Source: JAICSD01 sp035637115 (GTDB lineage Bacteria > Acidobacteriota > Vicinamibacteria > Vicinamibacterales > 2-12-FULL-66-21). From it: a stretch of DNA of 38,014 nt. The position numbers were made by a program, and so were the translations under genes. Below are positions 14,682 to 22,512 of this stretch, piece after piece; the stretch's first letter is position 1, and each line of letters begins with the position of its first letter. The DNA is taken from positions 1 to 38,014 of the forward strand of contig DASPXV010000127.1 in the NCBI GenBank assembly GCA_035637115.1, given 5' to 3'. The notes under the pieces are model-generated. The model was not told where the DNA came from. It did not search any database and worked only from the letters and a program-made list of their open reading frames with translations.

Positions 14682-16034
14682 ATGCCTGCGAATGTTGTGG
14701 TGCCTGAGGTCGGCGAATCGATCGTTGATGCCCGCGTGGCGAAGTGGCTGAAGAAAGAAGGGGACGCGGTCAACGTCGGCGAGCCGCTCGTGGAGCTCGA
14801 GACGGACAAGATCGACCTCGAAGTGGCGGCGCCACAGGCCGGCGTGCTGAAAAGCATCGCGCACGGGGACGGCGCGGACGTGAAGGTGGGCGAGGTGCTC
14901 GGCGTCATCGAGGAAGGCTCCACCTCCGCCGCGGCTCCGGCTCCGGCTACGGTGGAGAAGGCCGCGAAGGCGGACGCCAAACCGGCGGAACCCGCGCAGC
15001 CCGAAGCCACTAAACAGCGCGCCACGCCTGCCGCGCGCAACGCCGCACAGCAGAATGCGGTGGATCTCAAGCAGATACCCGGCAGCGGCGACGCCGGTCG
15101 CGTGATGAAGCGTGACGTCGAGGCCGCCTTCGCTGAAGCTACGGCGCCCAGGGCCGCCTTCGCTGAAGCTACGGCGCCCAAGGCCGCGTCCGCTGAAGCT
15201 ACGGCGCCCAAGGCCGCGTCCGCTGAAGCGACGGCGCCCAGGGCCGCGACCGCTGAAGCTACCGCGCCCAGGCCTGTCATGAAACCCGCGCCGCGTCCGG
15301 CCGTGCCGGTGCGCGAAGAGCGACGTATCGAAGGGGATCGCACCGAGGAGCGCGTGCGCATGTCGAAGCGGCGCGCGACGATCGCGAAGCGCCTCGTCGA
15401 GGCCCAGAGCACGGCCGCAATGCTCACCACCTTCAACGAAGTGGATATGAGCGCGGTGATGGCCATACGCGAGCGCCACAAGCAGGCGTTCAAAGATCGC
15501 CATGGCGTCGGCCTTGGCCTCACTTCGTTCTTCGTCCGGGGATCCATCGGCGCGCTGCGCGAGTTTCCGCGCATCAACGCCGAGATCCAGGGCGACGAGA
15601 TGGTGCTGAAGCACTATTACGACATCGGCATCGCCGTCGGCGCGAGCGAAGGACTCGTCGTCCCCGTGCTCCGCGACGCCGACCGGATGTCATTCGCGCA
15701 GGTCGAGCAGAAGGTGCGGCAGTTCGCCAAGGCCGCCGAAGACGGGACCCTGTCGCTCGCGGATCTCAAAGGGGGCACCTTCACGATCACCAACGGCGGT
15801 GTCTTTGGATCGCTGCTCAGCACGCCGATCCTCAACCCGCCGCAAGTCGCCATTCTTGGCCTTCACGCGATCAAGGATCGTCCGATGGCGGTGGGCGGCC
15901 AGGTCGTCATCCGCCCGATGATGTACATGGCGCTGACCTACGATCACCGCATCGTCGACGGCGCCGAAGCGGTACAGTTCCTCGTACGCGTCAGGCAACT
16001 CGTCGAAGATCCTGGAGCGCTCCTGCTAGAGTAG
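14682..16034 (+). CDS. sucB: 2-oxoglutarate dehydrogenase E2, dihydrolipoyl succinyltransferase
   Basis: A 450-residue E2 protein that takes the succinyl group from E1 on its lipoyl arm and transfers it to CoA. Residues 1-76 form one lipoyl domain, with lipoyl-lysine Lys43 in ELETDKIDLEV. Residues about 112-148 are the E1/E3-binding domain (TPAARNAAQQNAVDLKQI, GSGDAGRVMKRDV). A linker of five AEATAP repeats follows (residues about 148-197). The catalytic domain (from about 225) ends with the active-site motif DHRIVDG (Asp421, His422, Asp426). Succinyl rather than acetyl transfer is inferred from the sucA neighbour and the VPEVGES start. A good Shine-Dalgarno sequence AGGGAG stands five bases before the ATG. 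E3 is not encoded in the window. Confidence 0.96.
   Translation: MPANVVVPEVGESIVDARVAKWLKKEGDAVNVGEPLVELETDKIDLEVAAPQAGVLKSIAHGDGADVKVGEVLGVIEEGSTSAAAPAPATVEKAAKADAKPAEPAQPEATKQRATPAARNAAQQNAVDLKQIPGSGDAGRVMKRDVEAAFAEATAPRAAFAEATAPKAASAEATAPKAASAEATAPRAATAEATAPRPVMKPAPRPAVPVREERRIEGDRTEERVRMSKRRATIAKRLVEAQSTAAMLTTFNEVDMSAVMAIRERHKQAFKDRHGVGLGLTSFFVRGSIGALREFPRINAEIQGDEMVLKHYYDIGIAVGASEGLVVPVLRDADRMSFAQVEQKVRQFAKAAEDGTLSLADLKGGTFTITNGGVFGSLLSTPILNPPQVAILGLHAIKDRPMAVGGQVVIRPMMYMALTYDHRIVDGAEAVQFLVRVRQLVEDPGALLLE
15121..15270 (+). repeat. Five 30-bp tandem repeats in the sucB linker
   Basis: Five exact 30-base periods (15121, 15151, 15181, 15211, 15241) share GGCCGC, CGCTGAAGC and CGCGCCC or CGGCGCCCA blocks and differ at a few positions. 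Each encodes ten residues of the type KAASAEATAP. They lie between the E1/E3-binding domain and the catalytic domain, where length changes are tolerated. The repeat number is likely variable between strains. Confidence 0.9.
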
Positions 16035-16041
16035 GGCCCGC

Positions 16042-16521
16042 ATGAAGGGCGAAGCATCGCGGCTCGTCGACCAGTTCACGCGCGCACACGACGGCGATCC
16101 GTGGCACGGATCGTCGCTGAAGGAAATCCTCAAAGGCGTCGATCACACACTCGCTGCGCGAAAGCCGGCGAACGGCGCGCACTCGATCTGGGAGCTCGTG
16201 GTCCACATCACGGCCTGGCGCAACGAGGTCGCACGGCGGGCGATGGATCAGCCCGCCGCCGAACCGGCGGAAGGCGACTACCCGGACGTCGGCGAGCCGA
16301 CCGCCGCGCGATGGCAGGCGGCACTCGACGCTCTGGACGCCGCGCATGGGAAACTCGTAACCGTCGTCCGCGGAATGACTGACGACAAGCTCCTCGAGCC
16401 GACGAACGATTCGAGAGATCGTCCTCTCGGAACCGGAGTGTCGTATTACGAGCTCCTTCACGGTATCGTGCAGCACGACGCCTATCACGCCGGGCAGATC
16501 GCCATTCTCAAGAAACGATGA
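16042..16521 (+). CDS. DinB superfamily protein
   Basis: A 159-residue four-helix-bundle protein of the DinB/YfiT type. The three metal-ligand histidines of the fold are in place: SIWELVVHITAWRNEV (first) and the pair in the last helix, VQHDAYHAGQI. Family members include metal-dependent thiol transferases and many proteins with no known role, so only the fold is called. It starts eight bases after the sucB stop and has no Shine-Dalgarno sequence. A TAGAGT box overlapping the sucB stop (16027-16032) ends nine bases before the ATG, so it may have its own leaderless transcript. Its stop overlaps the ATG of the kinase gene by four bases (ATGA), implying coupled translation. Confidence 0.88.
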   Translation: MKGEASRLVDQFTRAHDGDPWHGSSLKEILKGVDHTLAARKPANGAHSIWELVVHITAWRNEVARRAMDQPAAEPAEGDYPDVGEPTAARWQAALDALDAAHGKLVTVVRGMTDDKLLEPTNDSRDRPLGTGVSYYELLHGIVQHDAYHAGQIAILKKR

Positions 16522-17345
16522 GCGCCGACAAGCCGGACGATACTCGCACGCGGGACTCCGACTTCGCCGCGCTATGGTCTTCCGATGGCGTGACACGCTC
16601 GATGTCGCCGACGGCGATCGGACTTCCAGCCGACCTCCCGTTTCTCTTTGCTCCCGGGCAACGTTTTGGCGGATACGTCATCGTGCGTCCGCTCGGCAAG
16701 GGGGGGATGGGTCAGGTCTACGAAGCGGAAGAGACCGGCAGCGGAAGACGTGTCGCATTGAAACTTCTCGGCCGCGGGCTGGGTGATGACGAGGAGCGTG
16801 AGCGGTTTCTCCGCGAAGGGCAGCTCGCGGCGTCGCTGAGCCATCCCAACTGCGTCTACGTATTCGGGACCAGCGAGATCCAGGGCTTCCCGGTGATCGC
16901 CATGGAGCTCGTGCCGCAGGGGACATTAAAGGACCTCGTTGTCCCGGACGTGCCGATGACGGCTGCCGCTGCCGTGGACGCCATCCTTCAGGTGATCGCC
17001 GGACTCGAAGCCGCTGCCGCGATCGGGATTCTGCATCGCGACATCAAGCCGTCGAACTGCTTCGTCCATGCAGACGGGCGCGTCCTCATCGGCGACTTCG
17101 GTTTGTCCGTCGCGGCGACGAGCCGGGACGCGGCGGGCACCGGCGGCGCTGTTCTCGGGACCCCTGGCTTCGCGTCACCGGAGCAGCTTCACGGCGACCG
17201 TCTCGACGTGCGCTCGGACATCTATTCGATCGGCGCGACGATCTTCTATCTTCTTCACGCTCGACGCGTGCCTGAACGAGCTCGAGCGCACAGAGAAGCG
17301 GCTGAAGAAGGGACCGGACCCTGTCGCGCAGCAGACGCACGATGA
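16518..17345 (+). CDS. Serine/threonine protein kinase, truncated after the activation segment
   Basis: A 275-residue Hanks-type kinase fragment. Present are the glycine loop LGKGGMGQVYEA (residues 59-70), catalytic lysine Lys82 (VALKLL), the catalytic loop HRDIKPSN (Asp176), DFGLS (Asp194), the SPEQ end of the activation segment and DIYSIGATIFYLL of helix F. After that, where TGRPPF and the rest of the C-lobe should follow, the reading changes to unrelated residues (HARRVPERARAHREAAEE...) until a stop. The missing C-terminal part of such proteins is found in another frame directly downstream (17257-17943), so this is the 5' part of a gene broken by a deletion and frameshift. It is probably inactive. 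The start overlaps the DinB-like gene by four bases. Confidence 0.8.
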   Translation: MSADKPDDTRTRDSDFAALWSSDGVTRSMSPTAIGLPADLPFLFAPGQRFGGYVIVRPLGKGGMGQVYEAEETGSGRRVALKLLGRGLGDDEERERFLREGQLAASLSHPNCVYVFGTSEIQGFPVIAMELVPQGTLKDLVVPDVPMTAAAAVDAILQVIAGLEAAAAIGILHRDIKPSNCFVHADGRVLIGDFGLSVAATSRDAAGTGGAVLGTPGFASPEQLHGDRLDVRSDIYSIGATIFYLLHARRVPERARAHREAAEEGTGPCRAADAR

Positions 17346-17943
17346 CGTCGAAATCTACATGGCGGAACACCTCGCGCAGACGATCGATAACGAAGCGACG
17401 TGGGGACAATCTTTTCCGAGCGTCAGTTCGCGCGGGGGCCGTGAGCGTGCGCGCCGCGCGGTGGACGCACACCGCGTCCGCACCCCGGAGGAGGTCCGGC
17501 GTGCGGATGCCACGGTCGGCAAGCTGCTCGAGGGACAAGGCCAGGGTCTCGAGAGGCTGATGTCGCTGCGGGCATTGAGCGGGATCGCAATCGCGATTTT
17601 CGCCGGCACATTCATCGTCGTCGCGTTCTTCGCAGGCGCCGGCGCACTGGCAATCGGCAGTGGCTTCCTGTTTCGCGCATTCGGCGCCGCGCTGGTGAAC
17701 CGGCGCGGTCAGCCGATTTCACGCATGCGCGCGTTGTGGCGTGCCGCCGTGACATGGGCGCCGGTAATCGCGACCGGCTTCGTGCTGAAATACGGCTCGA
17801 AGGTGACCGATGCGAGCGGCGCGCAACTGTCCCTTGAACTGTTCCTGATGGCAGTCATGATCGCGTGCGCCGCGTGGGCGATCTACAGGCCGGCACGCGC
17901 GATCCAGGATCGATTGGCGGGGACATGGATCGTCCCGCGCTAA
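17257..17943 (+). pseudogene. C-terminal RDD-like membrane part of the broken kinase gene
   Basis: This frame (+1 relative to the kinase) reads TLDACLNELERTEKRLKKG, an acidic-basic helical stretch with DDVEIYMAEHLAQTI, then four hydrophobic segments: ALSGIAIAIFAGTFIVVAFF, ALAIGSGFLFRAFGAALV, WAPVIATGFVL and LFLMAVMIACAAWAI. It ends IQDRLAGTWIVPR, which is the usual end of RDD-family membrane domains fused to acidobacterial kinases. There is no start codon or ribosome-binding site at its beginning. It joins the kinase frame near 17255-17265, within the shared stretch TATCTTCTTCACGCTCGACG. The region between kinase helix F and this tail is missing. It stops 13 bases before the parE GTG. Confidence 0.75.
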
Positions 17944-17946
17944 GAT
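17941..17946 (+). promoter_or_regulatory. Probable -10 box of parE
   Basis: TAAGAT lies ten bases before the parE GTG. The sequence between (AACGGTCGAC) has no Shine-Dalgarno sequence. A very short leader or leaderless transcript is inferred. Confidence 0.4.
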
Positions 17947-17956
17947 AACGGTCGAC

Positions 17957-19870
17957 GTGGCTACCTACACAGCAAAAGACATCACGGTTCTCGAAGGACT
18001 CGAGCCGGTTCGCAAGCGCCCCGGCATGTACATCGGCGGCGTCGGGTCCACCGGGCTCCATCATCTCGTCTGGGAAATCGTCGACAACGCCGTCGACGAG
18101 GCGATGAACGGCTACGCGTCCAACATCGTCGTCACGCTGCACGACGACGGTGCTTCAATCACCGTGACGGACGACGGGCGCGGGATTCCGGTCGATAGGC
18201 ATCCGAAGACGAAGAAGAGCGCCCTTGAGGTGATCTTCACGACGCTGCACGCCGGAGGCAAGTTCGAAGCGGGCAACTACAAGACTGCCGGCGGCCTCCA
18301 CGGCGTCGGCGCCAGCGTCGTCAATGCGCTCTCGAAGGAGCTCGTGGCGACGGTGAAGCGCGACGGGGCAACGTGGGAGCAACGCTTCAAGCAAGGCGTG
18401 CCCGTCGGAGTCGTGAAGAAGCTTGGACCGGCGCGCGGGACCGGGACGACCGTCTTCTTCCGGCCGGACGCGACGATCTTTCCGAAGGTCGAGTTCGATC
18501 CGGACGTGATCAAGGAGCGCCTGGAGATCTCCAGTTACCTGCACAAGGGCATCAGGATCACGTTCGAAGACGAGTCGACCGACCAGAAGACCGTCTTTCA
18601 GCATTCCGAAGGTCTCGTCGACTATTTGAAGAAGATCGTCACCGAGCGCGCAGCGACGCCGGTGCACGATGCGCCGTTCACGCTCACACGTGAGAACGAC
18701 GAGAGCGGCATCCGTCTCGATCTCGCGCTGCAGTGGACACAATCGACCGACGAGCACGTCCGCAGCTACGTCAACGGCATCCCGACAGGATCGGGAGGCA
18801 CGCACGAGAACGGGTTCCGAGCCGGTCTCGGCAAGGCCGTCCGGAATTTCATCGACACGCACAACCTGTCGCCGAAGGGCGTGACGCTGACCGCGGAAGA
18901 CATCCGTGAAGGCCTTGTCGGCGTGCTCAGCGTGTTCCTGCAGGACCCGCAGTTCCAGGGACAGACAAAGGACCGCCTGAACAACCCCGAGGCGACTGCC
19001 GCTGTGGACTCGCAGGTGCGGCCGGCGCTCGAGCACTGGCTCAATACGAACATCTCGGTGGCGGAATCGATCGTCGCGCGCATCATCCTCGCTGCGCGCG
19101 CGCGTGAAGCCAGCCGCGCGGCGCAGCAGGAAGTGACGCGGAAAACGGCCACGTCCGGGCGGCTCACCCTGCCCGGGAAGCTGAGCGACTGCTCGTCGCC
19201 CGGCCGCGACGACAGCGAGATCTTCATCGTCGAAGGAGATTCGGCAGGTGGATCCGCGAAGCAGGGGCGCGACCGCACGCGACAGGCGATCCTGCCGCTG
19301 CGCGGCAAGGTGCTGAACACGGAAAGCGCGTCGCTCGCGAAGGTCCTCGAGAACAAGGAGCTCACGGATCTGGTCACCGCGCTCGGCTGCGGCCTCGGCA
19401 AGAACTTCGATCTCGCCCGCGTCCGCTACGGCAAGATCATCATCCTCGCCGACGCCGACTCGGACGGTCACCACATCGCCACGCTGCTCATGACCTTCAT
19501 CTACCGTCACATGCAGCAGTTAATCACCAGCGGCCGCGTCTTCCTCGCGCAGCCGCCGCTCTATCGCATCGACGTCGGCAAGGAGACGTTCTGGGCGCTG
19601 GACGATGCGCACAAGGAACGGCTCCTGAAGGTGCACGGCAACGGCCGCGGCAACCCGGAGATCACGCGGTTCAAGGGACTCGGCGAGATGATGCCCAAGG
19701 TCCTCTGGGAAACGACGATGAATCCGCGGACGCGGCGGCTGCTCCGGGTCGAGATCGCCGATCAGATCGTCACCGATCGCGTGATCAACGAACTGATGGG
19801 CAAGGACCCGTCCGCCCGCTTCCGCTTCATCATGGAACGGGCCGAAGAAGCGGTTGAACTCGACGTTTAA
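17957..19870 (+). CDS. parE: DNA topoisomerase IV subunit B (GyrB/ParE family)
   Basis: A 637-residue ATPase subunit starting at GTG, partner of the A subunit encoded at 5647. The GHKL ATPase motifs are intact: EIVDNAVDEAMNG, DDGRGIPV and GGLHGVGASVVNALS. The transducer domain contains the QTKDRLNN-type lysine loop (QGQTKDRLNNPEA). The TOPRIM motifs are EGDSAGGSAKQGRDR (Glu about 425) and DADSDGHHI (about 498). The C-terminal segment RFKGLGEMMPKVLWETTMNP is typical. There is no insertion in the TOPRIM domain, as in ParE and the shorter GyrB proteins. The ParE call over GyrB is from overall appearance and from the unlinked position, and is moderately sure. The GTG is 13 bases after the broken kinase gene. 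Confidence 0.9.
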   Translation: MATYTAKDITVLEGLEPVRKRPGMYIGGVGSTGLHHLVWEIVDNAVDEAMNGYASNIVVTLHDDGASITVTDDGRGIPVDRHPKTKKSALEVIFTTLHAGGKFEAGNYKTAGGLHGVGASVVNALSKELVATVKRDGATWEQRFKQGVPVGVVKKLGPARGTGTTVFFRPDATIFPKVEFDPDVIKERLEISSYLHKGIRITFEDESTDQKTVFQHSEGLVDYLKKIVTERAATPVHDAPFTLTRENDESGIRLDLALQWTQSTDEHVRSYVNGIPTGSGGTHENGFRAGLGKAVRNFIDTHNLSPKGVTLTAEDIREGLVGVLSVFLQDPQFQGQTKDRLNNPEATAAVDSQVRPALEHWLNTNISVAESIVARIILAARAREASRAAQQEVTRKTATSGRLTLPGKLSDCSSPGRDDSEIFIVEGDSAGGSAKQGRDRTRQAILPLRGKVLNTESASLAKVLENKELTDLVTALGCGLGKNFDLARVRYGKIIILADADSDGHHIATLLMTFIYRHMQQLITSGRVFLAQPPLYRIDVGKETFWALDDAHKERLLKVHGNGRGNPEITRFKGLGEMMPKVLWETTMNPRTRRLLRVEIADQIVTDRVINELMGKDPSARFRFIMERAEEAVELDV

Positions 19871-19906
19871 CGCGCGGCCGTCACCTGAAGGACATCCAGA
19901 AGATCC

Positions 19907-20265
19907 CGGCCGCTCGCCGTATAGCCGTCGTGCGAACCAGAAGCCGACCGGAAGCGCGATCAGATTGACCGCAGCAGGCAAGGCTCGCAGCAGCAGGAAC
20001 GACGGAGGCGCGATCGCATGGACGAGTGCGACTGGAATCAGGAAAAACAGGTCGATCGGATTCCCGCTGGTCGTGTGCGCTTCGTAGGGCCGGCCCTCGA
20101 GCCAGGAGATGGCTTGAAGCCCCACCATCCTTCATTGCCACTGAGTCCAGGGATCGCAAAGAGGTGTGTCAGGCGAAAACAGGTCGCGGTTGCGAGCCGC
20201 GCGACGATCAGCGCTGTCAGAATGCGGCGATCGCCCTGAGCCGCGGAGTGACCGTGTTCCCTCAA
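19907..20265 (-). pseudogene. Remnant of a membrane glycosyltransferase (GT39-like), frameshifted and truncated
   Basis: On the minus strand, from a possible TTG at 20265, the frame reads REHGHSAAQGDRRILTAL, a first transmembrane segment (IVARLATATCF...) and the GT39-like loop LSGNEGWWG. The next residues, LQAISWLEGRPYEAHTTSG, continue in another frame from about 20128, followed by the hydrophobic PIDLFFLIPVALVHAIAPP and FWFARRLYGERP. One extra G in the GGGG run near 20120 would restore a single frame, so a one-base loss is the simplest explanation. Similarity ends at about 19907, just beyond the parE stop, so at least two thirds of the gene is gone. No product is expected. Confidence 0.65.
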
Positions 20266-20280
20266 ACTCCGCGGCAGTCT

Positions 20281-20441
20281 AGTGTCCCGTCCCAGTGGTT
20301 CGCGACATAATTCCCGGGCGGGACATCCCGCCTCGGGGCGTTGCTCCTCGCTCAGATACTCCCGGTATCCTCGTTCGTCGCGCCTTGCGATCCGGGCGCC
20401 GCGCCCGGGACTTACGTCACGATCCACTGGGACGGGACACT
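20281..20441. mobile_element. 161-bp MITE-like element with terminal inverted repeats
   Basis: The ends carry AGTGTCCCGTCCCAGTGG and its perfect inverted copy (20281-20298 and 20424-20441). The match extends inward to 36 of 40 bases (20281-20320 against 20402-20441). Two internal hairpins lie just inside: GGCGGGA/TCCCGCC (20317-20332) and CCGGGCG/CGCCCGG (20392-20408). It encodes no transposase. A TA dinucleotide spans the left end (20280-20281), with TG at the right, so a TA-targeting (IS630/Tc1-like) parent is possible but not shown. It sits between a gene remnant and the vWA gene. Confidence 0.8.
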
Positions 20442-20510
20442 GGCATCTACGACAACCAAGTTCGGCAAACCGGGGTCTAACCTACTGCCAGTGCTCTCCT
20501 GAACCTGTAG

Positions 20511-20529
20511 CTTCCGCTTCACGCGGAAG
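20511..20529 (+). promoter_or_regulatory. Small hairpin next to the ribosome-binding site of the vWA gene
   Basis: CTTCCGC and GCGGAAG pair around TTCAC. The likely Shine-Dalgarno sequence (AAAGGG, 20530-20535) follows directly, so the stem could affect translation starting at 20542. The region 20442-20541 is otherwise non-coding, with no clear -35/-10 pair. Confidence 0.35.
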
Positions 20530-20541
20530 AAAGGGATGGCG

Positions 20542-22512
20542 ATGCGGTTCCTCGTTCGCAGCTCAGTCGTCGCTCTTCTCGTTGTTCTGCTGACAGTTAC
20601 AAGCCGCGCGGCCGGTGTCCCAGTACAGGGAACCGTCGTGGATCCCTCGGGCAGGCCAATATCGGCCGCCACGGTTCAGCTGATGTCGGGCGAACACCTC
20701 GTCGCGATGACGATCAGCGGACCGAGCGGGGCGTTCAGGTTTGCTGACGTCGCCGCGGGAACATACGAGATCCGCGTCACCCTGTCCGGCTTTCGACAGA
20801 CACGCATGGTCGTCAAGGTGAGTACGACCACGCCCCCACCGTTGCGGCTGAAACTGCTCGTCGGGAGCGTCAGCGAAACCGTGACGGTGACGGCGGAGAG
20901 CCCGGTCGCGACCGGCGATATGCGCAAGGCAGGCCCCCCGCCGCCGCCTCCGGCCGCGCCGAACGCGGCGCCAGTCGAGGCACCCGGAGTTGCTGGCGGA
21001 GTCGCGGGCGGCAGTCTGACCGCATCTGCGCGGCGCGGCATCATGGTCCAACCCCCGCCCGTCGACGCAGAGTCCTACGCGTTCATCGACGAGAACAAGT
21101 TCCGGCGTCCGATCGATCAGCCGCTCTCGACATTCTCGATCGACGTCGACACGGCGTCGTATGCGAACGTGCGACGCTTCCTGAATGAAGGCCGTCTTCC
21201 TCCTGCCGACGCAGTTCGCGTCGAGGAACTGATCAACTACTTCCATTTCGACTACGCCGACTCCACTCCGGGCGCGCCGTTCGGTGTCACGACCGAGCTC
21301 ATGGCGTGTCCCTGGAACAGCGGGCACCGGCTTGCGCTGATAGGACTCCAGGCGCGTCGCCTGCCGGAAGGGAAGACGCCGCCGCGAAATCTCGTCTTCC
21401 TCCTGGACGTCTCCGGCTCGATGTCGTCGGCGGACAAGCTGCCGCTCGTGAAGATGGCGATGAAGATGCTCGCGGAGACCCTGACTGCGCAGGATCGCGT
21501 GGCGATCGTCACTTATGCGGGCACCACGGGAGTCGCGCTGCCGGCGACGCGTGGCGACCGCGACAAACTGATTCAGGACGCGATCTCCTCGCTCTCCGCA
21601 GGCGGCTCTACGAATGGCGGCGCAGGCATCCAGCTCGCCTACCAGATCGCGGCAGAGAATTTCGTCAAGGGGGGCATCAATCGCGTCATCCTCGCGACCG
21701 ATGGTGACTTCAACGTCGGCATTACGAGCCTGAACGAACTGACGCGTCTCATCGAAGAGAAGCGCGCGACGAGTGTGTTCCTTTCCGTTCTCGGCGTCGG
21801 CACGGGCAACCTGAAGGACGCCACCATGGAGAAACTGGCGGACAAGGGAAATGGAAACTATTCGTACCTGGATTCGCTGACCGAAGCGCGCAAGGTGCTC
21901 GTCGCGGAGGCCGGATCGACGCTCGTCACCGTTGCGAAGGATGTGAAGGTCCAGGTCGAATTCAACCCGGAGACGGTCGGCGCATACCGCCTGGTGGGAT
22001 ATGAGAACCGCCGCTTGAAGAGCCATGACTTCAACGACGACACGAAGGACGCCGGCGAGATGGGCGCGGGTCATTCTGTGACCGCGCTCTACGAAATCGT
22101 CCCACCCGGCGAGGACGTCGATTCTCCCGCAATCGATCCGCTGAAGTACCAGCGTCCGGCGAATCCGCCCCCCTCGCGCGTGACCGTTGGCTCCAACGAG
22201 TTGATGACTGTCAAGGTGCGCTACAAGCAGCCCGCGGGCGATCGCAGCACGCTCGTGACCGTTCCGGTACTCGCGCGTAACACGGCCGCGCCACGGCACG
22301 TTGGCTTCGCCGCGGCCGTCGCGGAGTTCGGCATGCTGCTGCGCGGCTCTCCATTCAAGGCGGACGCGACGTGGACCGACGCCGTGCGCCTGGCGACGAC
22401 GCACCGCGGCGAAGATCGTGATGGCTATCGCGCCGAGTTCGTCCGTCTGGTGGAGCTCGCCGCCGCGCTCGATCGGCAGCGCATCACGTCGACGGATATT
22501 TCACGGCGGTAG
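20542..22512 (+). CDS. Exported von Willebrand factor A protein with carboxypeptidase-type regulatory domain (YfbK-like)
   Basis: A 656-residue protein. A signal peptide (RFLVRSSVVALLVVLLTVTSRAAG) is followed by a CarboxypepD_reg beta-sandwich (about residues 25-110, QGTVVDPSGRPISAATVQL), a proline/alanine-rich linker, and the YfbK-type N-terminal domain (STFSIDVDTASYANVRRFL). Then comes a vWA domain whose metal site DVSGSMS (about residue 289) is intact, with ILATDGDFNVG. The C-terminal domain is DUF3520-like (PLKYQRP, FGMLLRGS, TWTDAVRLA). It probably binds a protein partner at the envelope; no target is known. ATG 20542 is preferred over 20536 because AAAGGG then has a normal six-base spacing. 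The last 12 bases overlap the convergent gene. Confidence 0.9.
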   Translation: MRFLVRSSVVALLVVLLTVTSRAAGVPVQGTVVDPSGRPISAATVQLMSGEHLVAMTISGPSGAFRFADVAAGTYEIRVTLSGFRQTRMVVKVSTTTPPPLRLKLLVGSVSETVTVTAESPVATGDMRKAGPPPPPPAAPNAAPVEAPGVAGGVAGGSLTASARRGIMVQPPPVDAESYAFIDENKFRRPIDQPLSTFSIDVDTASYANVRRFLNEGRLPPADAVRVEELINYFHFDYADSTPGAPFGVTTELMACPWNSGHRLALIGLQARRLPEGKTPPRNLVFLLDVSGSMSSADKLPLVKMAMKMLAETLTAQDRVAIVTYAGTTGVALPATRGDRDKLIQDAISSLSAGGSTNGGAGIQLAYQIAAENFVKGGINRVILATDGDFNVGITSLNELTRLIEEKRATSVFLSVLGVGTGNLKDATMEKLADKGNGNYSYLDSLTEARKVLVAEAGSTLVTVAKDVKVQVEFNPETVGAYRLVGYENRRLKSHDFNDDTKDAGEMGAGHSVTALYEIVPPGEDVDSPAIDPLKYQRPANPPPSRVTVGSNELMTVKVRYKQPAGDRSTLVTVPVLARNTAAPRHVGFAAAVAEFGMLLRGSPFKADATWTDAVRLATTHRGEDRDGYRAEFVRLVELAAALDRQRITSTDISRR

